From Natrialba magadii ATCC 43099 (lineage in GTDB: Archaea; Halobacteriota; Halobacteria; Halobacteriales; Natrialbaceae), in NCBI RefSeq assembly GCF_000025625.1, contig NC_013922.1, positions 1,116,001-1,180,000 on the forward strand: 64,000 nucleotides of DNA, read 5' to 3'. Positions 1 to 8,652 of this stretch are shown in pieces (position 1 is the first letter of the stretch; each line of letters opens with the position of its first letter). The position numbers and the translations under genes are program-made. The notes beneath the pieces were generated by a model that was not told where the DNA came from, did no database searches, and was given only the letters and a program-made list of their open reading frames with translations.

Positions 1-647
1 ACTATTCCCTGGTTGTCCTCGACTTCGATCCAGTCGCCGATCTCGAACGGGCGGGCGAACATCAGGACGAAGCCGGCGAGGACGGTACCGAGGACCTGTT
101 GGGCGGCCATCCCAACGACGATGCCGAGGAAGCCGGCACCGACGAGGAGGCCGCCGAGGTCGTCGACCCAGATGCCGAGGATCATCACGAGCGCGACCGA
201 CCAGATGATGACCTGCGAGACGCGGTGGGTGATCTCGCGCTGGTGGTCCGTCACGGCCGACGCGGAGCCGAGCACCTCGTCCAGCACGCGCTTGACGAAT
301 CGCGTGACGATGAACGAACCGACGATCAGGATGAACGAGACGATCGCCTGTGCGACGACTGCGCCGCTCAGATCGAGCCGGTCCGAGAGTTCGTATATTT
401 CGTCCGTCTGCCCCCAGACGCCGAGGACGATCGCGAGCGAGAGGACACAGGTTCCGATCAACACGACCGTCGAGGCGATATCACCGTACAGCGGCCGGCT
501 GCGGTTGCTAATCCAGGCCTGTAATCGCCTGTAGGTGAGCAACACCGCGACCAGTAACCCGGCGGCTGCGACGGTAACGACGACCCTGAGTTCGGTCGCC
601 TGGAACGTCTCTGCGAGCCAATCGAACCCCGTTATCCCGACATCCAT
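1..647 (-). CDS. MscS-family mechanosensitive ion channel (C-terminus cut off by window edge)
   Basis: The reading frame is open from an ATG at 645-647 to base 1, giving 215 N-terminal residues. Three or four hydrophobic segments are seen, the last being a Gly/Ala-rich helix (GAGFLGIVVGMAAQQVLG) that matches the pore-lining TM3 of MscS. It is followed by the beta-domain start FEIGDWIEVEDNQG, the usual MscS signature. Such channels sit in the cytoplasmic membrane and release solutes on hypo-osmotic shock, which suits a haloarchaeon. The gene lies downstream of ksgA on the same strand, as in other haloarchaeal genomes, so it may be the last gene of that block. The cytoplasmic C-terminal domain is not visible. 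Confidence 0.9.
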   Translation of the reverse strand, partial: MDVGITGFDWLAETFQATELRVVVTVAAAGLLVAVLLTYRRLQAWISNRSRPLYGDIASTVVLIGTCVLSLAIVLGVWGQTDEIYELSDRLDLSGAVVAQAIVSFILIVGSFIVTRFVKRVLDEVLGSASAVTDHQREITHRVSQVIIWSVALVMILGIWVDDLGGLLVGAGFLGIVVGMAAQQVLGTVLAGFVLMFARPFEIGDWIEVEDNQGI

Positions 648-765
648 AGCAATTGTTCGTCTCTCGACTCTCTCATCTGTGCAGCTTTGAGTATCCGTCG
701 GTCAGTGCCGAATCGACTCGCGTCGGCTACAGTTCCGTACCACGGTGACCCGTTGCACTCACCGA

Positions 766-1611
766 TTACGCCTCCGGCTCGCCGACCTCGCTTGCGAGTT
801 CCGCGAGCGCAGCGAACTCAGCCGGTGCCATCGCACCGGCGCGCTTTTGCAGAACCTCGTCGTCAGCCGCATCGACAACTGCATCTGGCTTCTGGAGCCC
901 CGAAATGTGGGCCGTGTTCCGAATCCCGTTGCGGATCGTCTTGCGCCGCTGCGTGAACAGCGCCTTGACGAACCGGAGGAAGAACGCCTCGTTCTCTACG
1001 TCGTACTCCGGCTCCCGCGGAACCAGTCGAACCACCGCACTCTGGACCGCTGGCGGCGGCGAGAACGCCTCCTTCGGAATCGACTCGACGAGTTCGGCGT
1101 CGGCGTAGTGCTGGGTTGACACCGACAGCCGGCCGTACTCCGACGTGTTGGGCTCGGCAACCATCCGCTCGGCGAACTCCTGCTGGAACATCAACACGAG
1201 CGGACGCTGTTCGGGTAGCAGCCGGAACGTGATCTCACTCGAGACGCCGTAGGGCAGATTCGACACCGAGGACGTAAACTCGGGCAGGTCGACCTCGAGT
1301 GCGTCGCCCTCGATCACCGTCAGGCGACCCGCGTCGATCGCATCGCTGAACTCTTCCTGCAGGAACTCGGCGAGCGGTGGATCTCGCTCGACGACGGTGA
1401 GCTGGTCATCCGCGCCGATCGTCTCGAGTAGTCGGTCGGTCAGCACGCCGGTGCCGCCGCCGATTTCGAGGACGTGGCTCGTATCGGCGTCGATATCGGT
1501 CAGATAGGTCGGCAGGCGGTCGAGGACGCGATCGTCGACGAGAAAGTGTTGATCGCGGTTCGGATCGCCCCGGACGCCCGCGCGGGCGATCAGTCCGTCT
1601 GGGTCTCTCAT
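766..1611 (-). CDS. rsmA: 16S rRNA dimethyladenosine transferase KsgA/Dim1
   Basis: This 281-residue enzyme dimethylates two adjacent adenines near the 3' end of 16S rRNA during small-subunit maturation, using S-adenosylmethionine. Seen in the sequence are the SAM-binding glycine motif LEIGGGTGVLT, the catalytic motif NLPYGVSS, and the C-terminal basic segment FTQRRKTIRNG. The frame stays open to 1698, but I place the start at ATG 1609-1611 because MRDPDGLIARAG is the usual family N-terminus. In archaea the gene normally follows L21e, rpoF and DUF655 on the same strand. Here that order holds but a plus-strand receiver gene lies between. Confidence 0.95.
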   Translation of the reverse strand: MRDPDGLIARAGVRGDPNRDQHFLVDDRVLDRLPTYLTDIDADTSHVLEIGGGTGVLTDRLLETIGADDQLTVVERDPPLAEFLQEEFSDAIDAGRLTVIEGDALEVDLPEFTSSVSNLPYGVSSEITFRLLPEQRPLVLMFQQEFAERMVAEPNTSEYGRLSVSTQHYADAELVESIPKEAFSPPPAVQSAVVRLVPREPEYDVENEAFFLRFVKALFTQRRKTIRNGIRNTAHISGLQKPDAVVDAADDEVLQKRAGAMAPAEFAALAELASEVGEPEA

Positions 1612-1731
1612 TGCTGGCTGTATGGATGGCAGTGGTGTAAACGCACCGTCTCGCGGTGTCCAGTTCGGTCGCGGTGGCACTTCGTGTGGTCGACCCACGT
1701 TGTTTTATTCTCTCGGTGGGAACGCACTGTA

Positions 1732-2247
1732 ATGACGGCCGCAGACAGTCCGATCGACATCTTACTCATCGAGCCGAACCCTGGTGACTCTCGTCTCTTC
1801 ACGGAATCGTTCCAGGATGCCAGTTTGACTAATACGATTCATACGGTCACGGATGGCGAGTCTGCGCTCGATTTCGTCAACCAGCGCGAGCCCTACGCGG
1901 ACGAGCCGACACCCGATCTAATCCTCCTCGAACCGCAGTTGCCCCGAACAACCGGCTTCGAAGTGCTCGCGGAGTTGAAGGGCGAACCAGCACTGTGTGA
2001 GATACCTGTCGTCGTCCTGACCAGCTCGAGTACGGGTGAAAGAATCGTCAAGTCACACGATATCGAGGCGGACTACTATCTCCAGAAGCCGGTCTCCGCG
2101 GACGAGTTTCTCGAGTTCGTCCAGTCGGTTGAGGAGTTCTGGCTGACGATTGTACAGGAGCCAGCAGAGTCATCAGAGTCAGCGGAGTCGCCAGGATCAC
2201 CGGAGTCGGCGGAAGTGGAGCCAGCACAAGAGCAGCGAACAGAGTAG
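1732..2247 (+). CDS. Receiver-domain protein with Glu at the phosphorylation site
   Basis: This 171-residue protein is a single receiver (CheY-like) domain (about 7-135) with a Ser/Glu/Pro-rich tail (143-171). It resembles the stand-alone haloarchaeal response regulators that start ILLVEDNPGD and contain LLDLNLP. Here the acidic pocket reads IEPNPGD, so the usual second acid is Pro15, and the phosphoacceptor Asp is Glu67 (LILLEPQLP). The conserved Thr97 and Lys119 (LQKP) are kept. It therefore probably cannot be phosphorylated normally and may be locked on or act as a pseudo-receiver. ATG 1732 is chosen because upstream codons overlap ksgA antisense. It stands alone on the plus strand between ksgA and DUF655. 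Confidence 0.88.
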   Translation: MTAADSPIDILLIEPNPGDSRLFTESFQDASLTNTIHTVTDGESALDFVNQREPYADEPTPDLILLEPQLPRTTGFEVLAELKGEPALCEIPVVVLTSSSTGERIVKSHDIEADYYLQKPVSADEFLEFVQSVEEFWLTIVQEPAESSESAESPGSPESAEVEPAQEQRTE

Positions 2248-2465
2248 CTGTGGCGGAAGCGCAATTCAGGGCCCTGAACGAACGATCTGTAGCACGGGAC
2301 CGATAGTCTGGGTGGTGACGTGGCTCGATATCGGCTGTCGATTCGTGGTTCAGTGATACAGCAATGCAGTGATTCAGCAATTCAGTACTTCGCACCGACG
2401 GGAAATATGTCACCATCTGCGCCGAGCTGTCACCACTCAGTTACGGAACCGACCGCCGCGCCGCC
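2248..2465. other. Convergent intergenic stretch with short imperfect repeats
   Basis: This 218-base gap lies between the converging receiver and DUF655 genes. Around 2345-2388 a motif similar to TTCAGTGATACAGCAATG recurs in imperfect tandem. No reading frame or RNA gene is recognised. Confidence 0.5.
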
Positions 2466-3062
2466 CTATTGATTCTGTTCTTGCTCACGCCGCCCGACGA
2501 ACGTCTGGTACTTCAGATCCTCGTCGCGCAACTCCTGAATAATACGCTCGACGATAATCTCGTCCGGATCGTGGAGACCGGAGACGCGTTCCGAAAGCTC
2601 CTCGAAGCTCTCGAACGGCTTTCGCTTTCGCTCGTCGAGAATCCCGTTTCGGAGTTTCTTCCCAATTCCCGGGAGCAGATTGAGCTGATGGAGCCGCAGC
2701 GTGATCGGCTGGGCGTCGTTATAGAAGTCGACGAAGCGCTGTTCGTCCTCCTCGACGAGGTCTGCGACGACGTACTCGAGTTCAGACTGGGCACCCGAGG
2801 AGAGGTCTTCGTACTCGACGCGGTTGCTCTCGGTGACGATGTCGCGTTCGGACGCGGGTTCGACGACGACCTCGCTGCCGATAGTGAGGCGCTCGTCCTC
2901 GTCGAAGGCGACTTCGTAGAGTTGGAACGCCGTCGTGCCGAGGGCGTAGCCTGCGGGTGACTTCGCGTACTGCGGTCGGCCGTCATCGGAGAGGCCATGT
3001 GCGAGGTAGTCCAACACGACCGCGCGCCGAACGTCCGTCCCATCGCTATCGACTTCGCTCAT
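2466..3062 (-). CDS. DUF655 family protein with helix-hairpin-helix, predicted nucleic-acid binding
   Basis: This 198-residue protein belongs to the archaeal DUF655 family. It has an N-terminal OB-like beta region (about 15-105) and a C-terminal helix-hairpin-helix region containing LNLLPGIGKKLRNGILDER, a typical non-specific nucleic-acid binding motif. I place the start at ATG 3060-3062 (MSEVDSDG), although the frame is open to 3086. It lies in the conserved archaeal block with L21e and rpoF, which points to a role linked to translation or transcription. The biochemical function is unknown to me. Confidence 0.9.
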   Translation of the reverse strand: MSEVDSDGTDVRRAVVLDYLAHGLSDDGRPQYAKSPAGYALGTTAFQLYEVAFDEDERLTIGSEVVVEPASERDIVTESNRVEYEDLSSGAQSELEYVVADLVEEDEQRFVDFYNDAQPITLRLHQLNLLPGIGKKLRNGILDERKRKPFESFEELSERVSGLHDPDEIIVERIIQELRDEDLKYQTFVGRREQEQNQ

Positions 3063-3172
3063 TGTCAGGCGATACGGGTACGGCATACTTAAAGAGTCGG
3101 CCCGCTTGCAGCGAGCGCTGCAGTCGTGTGTCGGTCCCCCGTCGTTCGATCGTTCGATCGGATGGTGATCGC

Positions 3173-3529
3173 TCAGGCGTACTTCGCGACAACGTTGAGG
3201 ATGTCGTCGAGTTCCTCGCCCGAGAGGGAGTAGCGCTGCTGTGCGTAGACCGAACGAAGTTCGCTTCGGTTGCGCGGCAGCAGGTTAGCGATCTTGTACG
3301 CCGTTGGTTCGTCGACTTTCTCGATCTCCTGCAGATCGGTGACGAGGTCCTGTGCGTCGTCGGGTTCGAGAACGGTGAACTGGTTGACGTGATCGATCGC
3401 TCGCGCGAGTTCGTACGGCAGTTCCCGCTCCTCGTCCAGTGCGCGGTCGGCTTCGATGTCGGCGAGCAGCCCCTTCGTCTCCGAGACCGTCAGGAACTCC
3501 TCGTCGACGATCTCTTTGAAGATCGTCAT
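3173..3529 (-). CDS. rpoF: DNA-directed RNA polymerase subunit F (Rpb4 homologue)
   Basis: This 118-residue protein matches archaeal RpoF, which pairs with RpoE' (Rpb7) to form the stalk of RNA polymerase. The N-terminus MTIFKEIVDEEFLTVSETKGLL and the C-terminal HRDC-like helices (PTAYKIANLLPRNRSELRSV) are characteristic. It lies between L21e and DUF655 on the same strand, the standard archaeal order. The gap to L21e is 33 bases, consistent with co-transcription. Confidence 0.95.
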   Translation of the reverse strand: MTIFKEIVDEEFLTVSETKGLLADIEADRALDEERELPYELARAIDHVNQFTVLEPDDAQDLVTDLQEIEKVDEPTAYKIANLLPRNRSELRSVYAQQRYSLSGEELDDILNVVAKYA

Positions 3530-3562
3530 AGTGGTATCTGTGTTCGAGGGCGCTGTGCGGTC

Positions 3563-3871
3563 TCAGACACGCTCTTCCGAGCGGTCCTGGGCGCGCAGGT
3601 GTGCTGCGGTGACGATGAGCGTCTTGTCCTTGCCACCGTCGTTGATCTCGACCTTGAAGGCGTCGCCCTGCGTACCGATGACTTCGCCGGTGTGACCGTC
3701 GAAGCGTGGGTGGTAGCGACCTTTGTGAACGCTTGGGTCGATCTTCAGGTGGACCTTCTCACCGACCTCGTACTGCTGAATTGCACGCTGTGGCGGCGAG
3801 GAGCCGCGGTCTCGTGGACTGTTGGATAGCTTGTTCCGGGTTCCCTGACGAGGGCCATTAGATTTCGGCAT
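3563..3871 (-). CDS. rpl21e: Large-subunit ribosomal protein L21e
   Basis: This 102-residue basic protein is an archaeal/eukaryotic L21e. It shows the usual basic start [17 protein letters not shown] and the SH3-like core with [20 protein letters not shown] and GHTGEVIG. The frame extends upstream to 4162, but ATG 3869-3871 fits the family N-terminus. It is the promoter-proximal gene of the L21e-rpoF-DUF655 block and is divergent from the PLP enzyme at 4045, so both promoters lie within 3872-4044. That interval is AT-richer than its surroundings. Confidence 0.96.
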   Translation of the reverse strand: MPKSNGPRQGTRNKLSNSPRDRGSSPPQRAIQQYEVGEKVHLKIDPSVHKGRYHPRFDGHTGEVIGTQGDAFKVEINDGGKDKTLIVTAAHLRAQDRSEERV

Positions 3872-4044
3872 AGTCGTACGCCCGTCTTGACCGGTGATGG
3901 TTATAAAACGCACGTCTTTCGCTGCAGTTTGGCCCGTTCGAATGTAGATGGTTCCCACAGGCCACCACGAAGTGACGTCTGTTCGCAACAGTCGCCGTGA
4001 TAGTAACAGTAACAATAATCCGACCGCGCAACGCGTTGCTCTGT

Positions 4045-5241
4045 ATGGACGACGACGCTGATACCCACACTGACGCCGACGATGAGCAGTTCCGAATCGA
4101 AACGCGTTCGATTCACGCCGGTCAGGAGCCAGATGTAGAGACTGGCGCGTTGATGACGCCAATCCATGCGAACTCGACGTACGAGCAGGACGCCCCGGGA
4201 GAACACCGCGGCTACGAGTACTCTCGAACCGGTAACCCGACCAGATCTGATCTCGAGGCCAACCTTGCCAGCCTCGAGAACGCCGAGTACGGCCGCGCGT
4301 TCGCGAGCGGGATGGCCTCGATTAACACCGTGCTCAATCTGCTCGACTCCGGCGACCACGTCGTCACCGGCAACGACGTCTACGGCGGCACCCACCGCAT
4401 CTTCACCCAGGTGTACGAGGACTACGACATCGAGTTCTCGTTCGTCGACATGACCGACCTCGACGCCATCGACGCGGCCTTCCAGGAGAACACGGAACTG
4501 CTCTGGCTCGAAACGCCGACGAACCCACTCATGTCGATCGTCGATATCGCGGGCGCAGCGGACATCGCTCACGACCACGATGCGCTCTGTGCGATCGACA
4601 ACACCTTCGCGACGCCGTACCTCCAGCAACCGCTCGACCTCGGCGCAGACATCGTCTCGCACTCGCTGACAAAGTACCTGGGCGGCCACTCCGACGTGGT
4701 CGGTGGCGCACTCCTCACGAACGACGAAGAACTGGACGAGCGCTTTGGCTTCTACCAGAACGCCGTCGGCGCGACGCCCGGCCCCTTCGATAGTTTCCTC
4801 GTCCTCCGGGGCACCAAGACCCTGCCCGTCCGGATGGACCGCCACTGCGAGAACGCCAGCGCTATCGCCGAGTGGCTCGACGACCACCCCGACGTCGACC
4901 GCGTCTACTACCCCGGACTCGAGTCCCATCCTGGCCACGAGATCGCCAGCGAACAGATGGCCGACTTCGGCGGCATGCTGAGCTTCGAACTCGACGCCAG
5001 CCTGGAGGAGGCAAGCGAGGTCGTCTCGAACACCGAAGTGTTCACGCTCGCAGAGAGTCTCGGCGGCGTCGAGAGCCTGATCGAACAGCCCGCGCCGATG
5101 ACCCACGCCGCGATTCCACGCGAGGAGCGCATCGAGGCGGGACTCACGGACGGCCTCGTCCGCGTCTCGGTCGGCATCGAGCACGTCGACGACCTGATCG
5201 GCGACCTCGAACAGGCGATCGACGGCGCACTCGAGTCCTGA
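4045..5241 (+). CDS. Cystathionine gamma-synthase/lyase family PLP enzyme
   Basis: This 398-residue protein belongs to the Cys/Met metabolism PLP family (MetB/MetC/MetZ type). Family marks are the start [19 protein letters not shown], the substrate-loop segment [11 protein letters not shown], and the PLP-lysine region [16 protein letters not shown] with Lys210 predicted to form the Schiff base. Reactions in this family are gamma-replacement (cystathionine formation) or gamma/beta-elimination, and sequence alone does not separate them. The start is ATG 4045 after a leaderless-looking AT-rich stretch; the frame is open from 3997. The first 12 residues are almost all Asp/Thr, a typical haloarchaeal acidic extension. 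Confidence 0.93.
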   Translation: MDDDADTHTDADDEQFRIETRSIHAGQEPDVETGALMTPIHANSTYEQDAPGEHRGYEYSRTGNPTRSDLEANLASLENAEYGRAFASGMASINTVLNLLDSGDHVVTGNDVYGGTHRIFTQVYEDYDIEFSFVDMTDLDAIDAAFQENTELLWLETPTNPLMSIVDIAGAADIAHDHDALCAIDNTFATPYLQQPLDLGADIVSHSLTKYLGGHSDVVGGALLTNDEELDERFGFYQNAVGATPGPFDSFLVLRGTKTLPVRMDRHCENASAIAEWLDDHPDVDRVYYPGLESHPGHEIASEQMADFGGMLSFELDASLEEASEVVSNTEVFTLAESLGGVESLIEQPAPMTHAAIPREERIEAGLTDGLVRVSVGIEHVDDLIGDLEQAIDGALES

Positions 5242-5341
5242 GCTGCTGCGACCTGGGACCTGGGACCTGCGAACGGGGTCATCTGAGTGCAGTCGTACTC
5301 GACTCGAGTCCCGACGCCTCAAATTCTACCCGACGTCCCAC

Positions 5342-6469
5342 CTAGCGCGGCGCGTTCCGTTTCCCAATGTGGGAACACAGGATAGTCTGGAGTCCATCGA
5401 GGTAGGCTCCGAGAGCCACGCTTGCGAGCGCATCGTCGAAGCGTGCCGCGTCGGCGCACTCGATATGCCAGCGGTCGAGGAAGTAGGCCTCGACGGAGGA
5501 GTCTTCGATCGCCTGGATGAGTGTGTCAACGTCTTTTGTCGGGGCTGGTTCTGCTCCCGTGTCTCGACCTGTAGCTGTCTTTATGCCCGTCTCTGACTCG
5601 GGTCCCGTCTCTCGATTCGTCTCTGCATCACTAGCTGGACTCGAGTACAACCCATCTCCATCCAACACGTCGCGTTCGATCACACCTGTTTCGACCGCGC
5701 GGACGACGACGCCAGAACTGTAGTCGCCCTCGACGAGTTCGCGCCGCCAGGTCGCGAGCCAGTTCCCGATCCGGGCCATGCGCTGGGTTCTGTCGAGTAC
5801 CTGTCGGAGCGACGCGAGTTCTGCCCGGTCGAACGTCGGCGCGTTCGCCAGGTCGGTGAGGGCGTGGACGAACACCATCATGTTGGAGGAATCGTAGGTC
5901 CACAGTTCCTGCTCCGAGACGAGATTGGGGTCGCGATTCGCGAGCAGCGAGTACTCGATGGCGTCGAACACCTGTCGCAGGTCGAACGCGAGGAGGTCGG
6001 CAAATTCGTCCGCACGCGGACTCGCGTCGTACAGTTCCCGAAAGTGGTTCCAGACGTCGATTGCAAGGTCGACCACCGAACCATCGACGCCCGCGCGTTC
6101 GGGGTCGGCGCGCTGGCTGTCGAACGGGACGTTTGCCAGTTGTGCGAACGTCTCCCGGTCACCGTGCAGTTCGGCAACATCGTCCGCGATCGTGACGAAC
6201 AGCGTCGAGAGCAGCTTTGCCGTCCGGACTCTCTCTTCACAGTCGTCGGCGACACACGAGAGCCGAAACTCGGGAAACGCGCTGTAGAGCCAGCGCCAAC
6301 TCGAGTACCCTCGGTCCCCGAGACACTCCTCGTAGCGTGCGAGAAGGTCGGTAACCGATTCGGGGAGCGGGTCCTGTTCTCGGTCCGTAATCGGATCGGT
6401 GTCGCTATCGAGCGCGGGAACTGGTGGGACGAGCGGGGAGTGGTGTCCGACGGTTGACTCGTTCTCCAT
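5342..6469 (-). CDS. Class I terpene-cyclase-like all-alpha protein
   Basis: This 375-residue, mostly helical protein has both metal motifs of class I isoprenoid synthases. IADDVAE at 95-100 fits the Asp-rich DDxxD/E motif. GNWLATWRRELVEGD has Asn236, Thr240 and Glu244, which matches the NSE motif NDxxSxxxE except for Trp at the second position. The 140-residue spacing between motifs is that of bacterial terpene cyclases, and the following YSSGVV also fits. The pyrophosphate-sensor Arg and C-terminal RY pair are not evident. A disordered linker (about 275-315) separates a C-terminal helical part. The start at ATG 6467-6469 is preferred. It is divergent from the MBL hydrolase at 6568. Activity is inferred, not shown. 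Confidence 0.6.
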   Translation of the reverse strand: MENESTVGHHSPLVPPVPALDSDTDPITDREQDPLPESVTDLLARYEECLGDRGYSSWRWLYSAFPEFRLSCVADDCEERVRTAKLLSTLFVTIADDVAELHGDRETFAQLANVPFDSQRADPERAGVDGSVVDLAIDVWNHFRELYDASPRADEFADLLAFDLRQVFDAIEYSLLANRDPNLVSEQELWTYDSSNMMVFVHALTDLANAPTFDRAELASLRQVLDRTQRMARIGNWLATWRRELVEGDYSSGVVVRAVETGVIERDVLDGDGLYSSPASDAETNRETGPESETGIKTATGRDTGAEPAPTKDVDTLIQAIEDSSVEAYFLDRWHIECADAARFDDALASVALGAYLDGLQTILCSHIGKRNAPR

Positions 6470-6484
6470 CACATTACCAATGGA

Positions 6485-6501
6485 AACTAAGAACCTTAGT
6501 T
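6485..6501. promoter_or_regulatory. 17-bp perfect inverted repeat between divergent genes
   Basis: AACTAAG-AAC-CTTAGTT is a perfect palindrome with 7-base arms and a 3-base centre. It sits 16-32 bases before the terpene-cyclase-like start and 66 bases before the MBL hydrolase start. In leaderless haloarchaeal promoters this is where the TATA box or the start site of the minus-strand gene would lie, so a repressor operator is a reasonable inference. Confidence 0.45.
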
Positions 6502-6567
6502 GCATCGCTGTCGTGCGGTGAGAGAACCCCGCAGAGCTATCCGGACGGCGACCCATAATCGCCACAC

Positions 6568-7266
6568 ATGGACACTGATGCCGGCCTGCACGCACTGCCG
6601 ATCACAGTCGACTACGGCGGACAGGACCTCTCGATCACGCCCGCGGTCGTCGAAACCGAGCGCGGCCTCGTCCTGTTCGATGTCGGCCCTGCCGACTCCG
6701 GCGCGGTCGACGCCATCGAAACGCACCTGCGCGCACTCGAGTACGACCTCACGGACATCTGGCTGGTCGTGCTCACACACCACGACGGCGATCACGCGGG
6801 CGCGCTCGCGACGTTGCTCGAACGCACCGACGCGGTAGTCGCGGCCCACCGCGACGAGACGCCGTACGTGACGGGCGAGCGTGATCCGATCAAGGGTAGT
6901 GGTGACGACAGGTACCCGCCAGTGTCGCTCGATATCGAACTTACTGGCGGCGTTCGCGTTCCGACGCTCGCGGGCCCGTTCGAGGTCGTCGAGACGCCGG
7001 GCCACGCGCCAGGCCACATCTCACTGTACTTCCCCGACGGCGGGCTGCTGGTTGCCGGCGACGCGCTCGTCGCGGACGGTCCGGGCGACGGTGCCGACCA
7101 GCTTTCCGGTCCGAAGCCGGAGTTCACACCGGAGATGGAGCGGGCACTCGAGTCCGCCGCGGCGCTCGCCGAACTCGACGTTGAACACACGCTCTGCTAT
7201 CACGGCGGCTACGTTCCGGCGGGAGCGGATCGGATTCGCGAGATTGCAGAAACGGACCGACACTGA
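6568..7266 (+). CDS. MBL-fold (metallo-beta-lactamase superfamily) hydrolase
   Basis: This 232-residue protein shows the superfamily metal motif as LTHHDGDHAG, a common variant of HxHxDH in which the second His is Asp. Later metal-ligand segments are TPGHAPGHISLY, VAGDAL and the final CYHGGY. The fold binds two metal ions and hydrolyses thioesters, lactones or phosphodiesters; the substrate cannot be told here. The start ATG 6568 gives the usual N-terminus with the beta-sandwich. The gene is divergent from the terpene-cyclase-like gene and shares its 98-base control region. Confidence 0.9.
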   Translation: MDTDAGLHALPITVDYGGQDLSITPAVVETERGLVLFDVGPADSGAVDAIETHLRALEYDLTDIWLVVLTHHDGDHAGALATLLERTDAVVAAHRDETPYVTGERDPIKGSGDDRYPPVSLDIELTGGVRVPTLAGPFEVVETPGHAPGHISLYFPDGGLLVAGDALVADGPGDGADQLSGPKPEFTPEMERALESAAALAELDVEHTLCYHGGYVPAGADRIREIAETDRH

Positions 7267-7278
7267 GAGCAAACACCG

Positions 7279-8562
7279 CTACTCGCGGACGATGTGCCCA
7301 TCGAGATAGTTCCGAATCGTGTCGTTGGAGGAGGGTGTCCGCTTGCAGAACGTCACGACGCGGTCGCCGTCCTCGTGGAAGTCGTCCTCGATGTCGATCG
7401 TGAGCCCCTGACCGCGAAGGTGTTCGAAGAGCACGTCGATCGTCTCGTCACTCGCGCGGACGGTGTGGCGTTCACCGAGCGTGTCGCCGTCCTCGACCGA
7501 CTGGATCGCCTCGCGCATCGAGCAGAGGATCGATTCACCGAGTTCGTGTGCGCGCTCGCGGGCGGCCTCGTCGTCCTCGTCCCACTCGACGGTCTGGTAC
7601 CCCTCTCTGAGCAGCCGGCGGAACATGAACGCCTGGCCGTAGTCGAACGGGAGCGAGAACGCGTACGCCAGATCCGAGTTCGTCGACGCCGATGTCGTGT
7701 ACTTGAGCAGTGTGTCTCCGTCGAGCGATTGCAGTATCACCCCCTCGCGGTCTTCGGCGTCGAGTTCGTGGATGAGTTCCTGCACGCTCGCGGCCGCGTC
7801 GTCGACATCGACGATCTCGAACAGCGGCGTTTGCGGGACGCCGAACGCCTCGTAGCGCTCGCGTCGCTCTCGGATCGGCAGTGGCTTGCCCGACTCCCGG
7901 TCGCGCCAGTCGAACGCCCGGAACGCAATCGAGTCGACATCCGGATACTCGTGTGCCGTATAGGGGTTTTCGGGGCCGATGATCTCCCCGCAGACCATTG
8001 CTTTGGGATATTCTTCGAACAGCGCAGCGAGGTCGACCAGCCGCCGAAGCAGACGTGTCGTAAACGGACAAACCATCCCGCTTCGGGAGAACGCGAGCTG
8101 TTCGCCGTGGATCCGGGCGACACGAACGTTGTAGCCGTTCAGCTTCTCCTCGACAGCGACCTGCTCGTGCTCGTCGAACTGCGTTGGAATGCCGGTCTCG
8201 AGTACCAGCGTTCGGGGTACCTTCGGAAAGCCCCGAACCACCTCGCCGTCGATCAGGACAGTCCCGCGCTCGACCCCGCGACGGTAGTCCGGAACGTGAC
8301 GGTACTCGAGTCCCTCATAGTTTCGCTGCTGGAGGTGTGGTTCGAGACTGGCGAAGGCGGCGTCGCCGATGCCGAGCAGGCGGTGGTAGTCGACATCGAC
8401 GTCGTCGGAGTCGGTGGTGTGGTTGGCGTTTGCTTCTGGGTCGGTCTCTGTCTCTGTTTCTGTGCCCGTATCTGTCTCTGTCTCTGTTTCTGTGCCCATA
8501 TCTGTCTCTGATTCTGTCTCTGTGCCCGTGTCTGCCTCTGTACCGTCGTCTGGTGTGCCCAT
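7279..8562 (-). CDS. ATP-dependent RNA ligase (archaeal Pab1020-type)
   Basis: This 427-residue protein carries the nucleotidyltransferase motif EEKLNGYNVR, with Lys140 the predicted AMP-accepting lysine. Further ligase motifs are FSRSGM, CGEIIGPENPY and GVILQS with a later LLKYT. Archaeal homologues of this type join or circularise RNA. The first 50 residues are a disordered Thr/Glu/Asp-rich tail encoded by a hexanucleotide repeat. I start at ATG 8560-8562, though the frame is open to 8727 through tandem repeats. The RNA ligase partner gene lies at 9332, with one unknown gene between, so the set probably works together. Confidence 0.92.
   Translation of the reverse strand: MGTPDDGTEADTGTETESETDMGTETETETDTGTETETETDPEANANHTTDSDDVDVDYHRLLGIGDAAFASLEPHLQQRNYEGLEYRHVPDYRRGVERGTVLIDGEVVRGFPKVPRTLVLETGIPTQFDEHEQVAVEEKLNGYNVRVARIHGEQLAFSRSGMVCPFTTRLLRRLVDLAALFEEYPKAMVCGEIIGPENPYTAHEYPDVDSIAFRAFDWRDRESGKPLPIRERRERYEAFGVPQTPLFEIVDVDDAAASVQELIHELDAEDREGVILQSLDGDTLLKYTTSASTNSDLAYAFSLPFDYGQAFMFRRLLREGYQTVEWDEDDEAARERAHELGESILCSMREAIQSVEDGDTLGERHTVRASDETIDVLFEHLRGQGLTIDIEDDFHEDGDRVVTFCKRTPSSNDTIRNYLDGHIVRE
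8441..8540. repeat. Hexanucleotide-type repeat coding the ligase N-terminal tail
   Basis: Variants of TCTGTCTCTGTT repeat along this 100-base stretch. On the coding (minus) strand they specify the Thr-Glu-Thr-Glu-Thr-Asp tail of the RNA ligase. Unit length is a multiple of three, so copy-number changes keep the frame. Confidence 0.85.
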
Positions 8563-8652
8563 CGGTGAACGTACGACGAGCAGCAGAAAGAATCCCGGCC
8601 CACTACTCAGTGGCGACCGTCGGCATCGAATCGGGGTTGCCAGGTGACAGTT

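Noticed and set aside
3901-5322. Long minus-strand frame (473 codons) opposite the PLP enzyme
   Set aside because: It mirrors a gene with clear family motifs. High-GC codon bias keeps the antisense frame open, and its product has low-complexity Asp/Val/Arg composition with no motif.
7294-8511. 405-codon plus-strand frame opposite RNA ligase
   Set aside because: Shadow of the ligase; the C-terminal Cys/Leu repeat is only the reverse reading of the Thr-Glu repeat.
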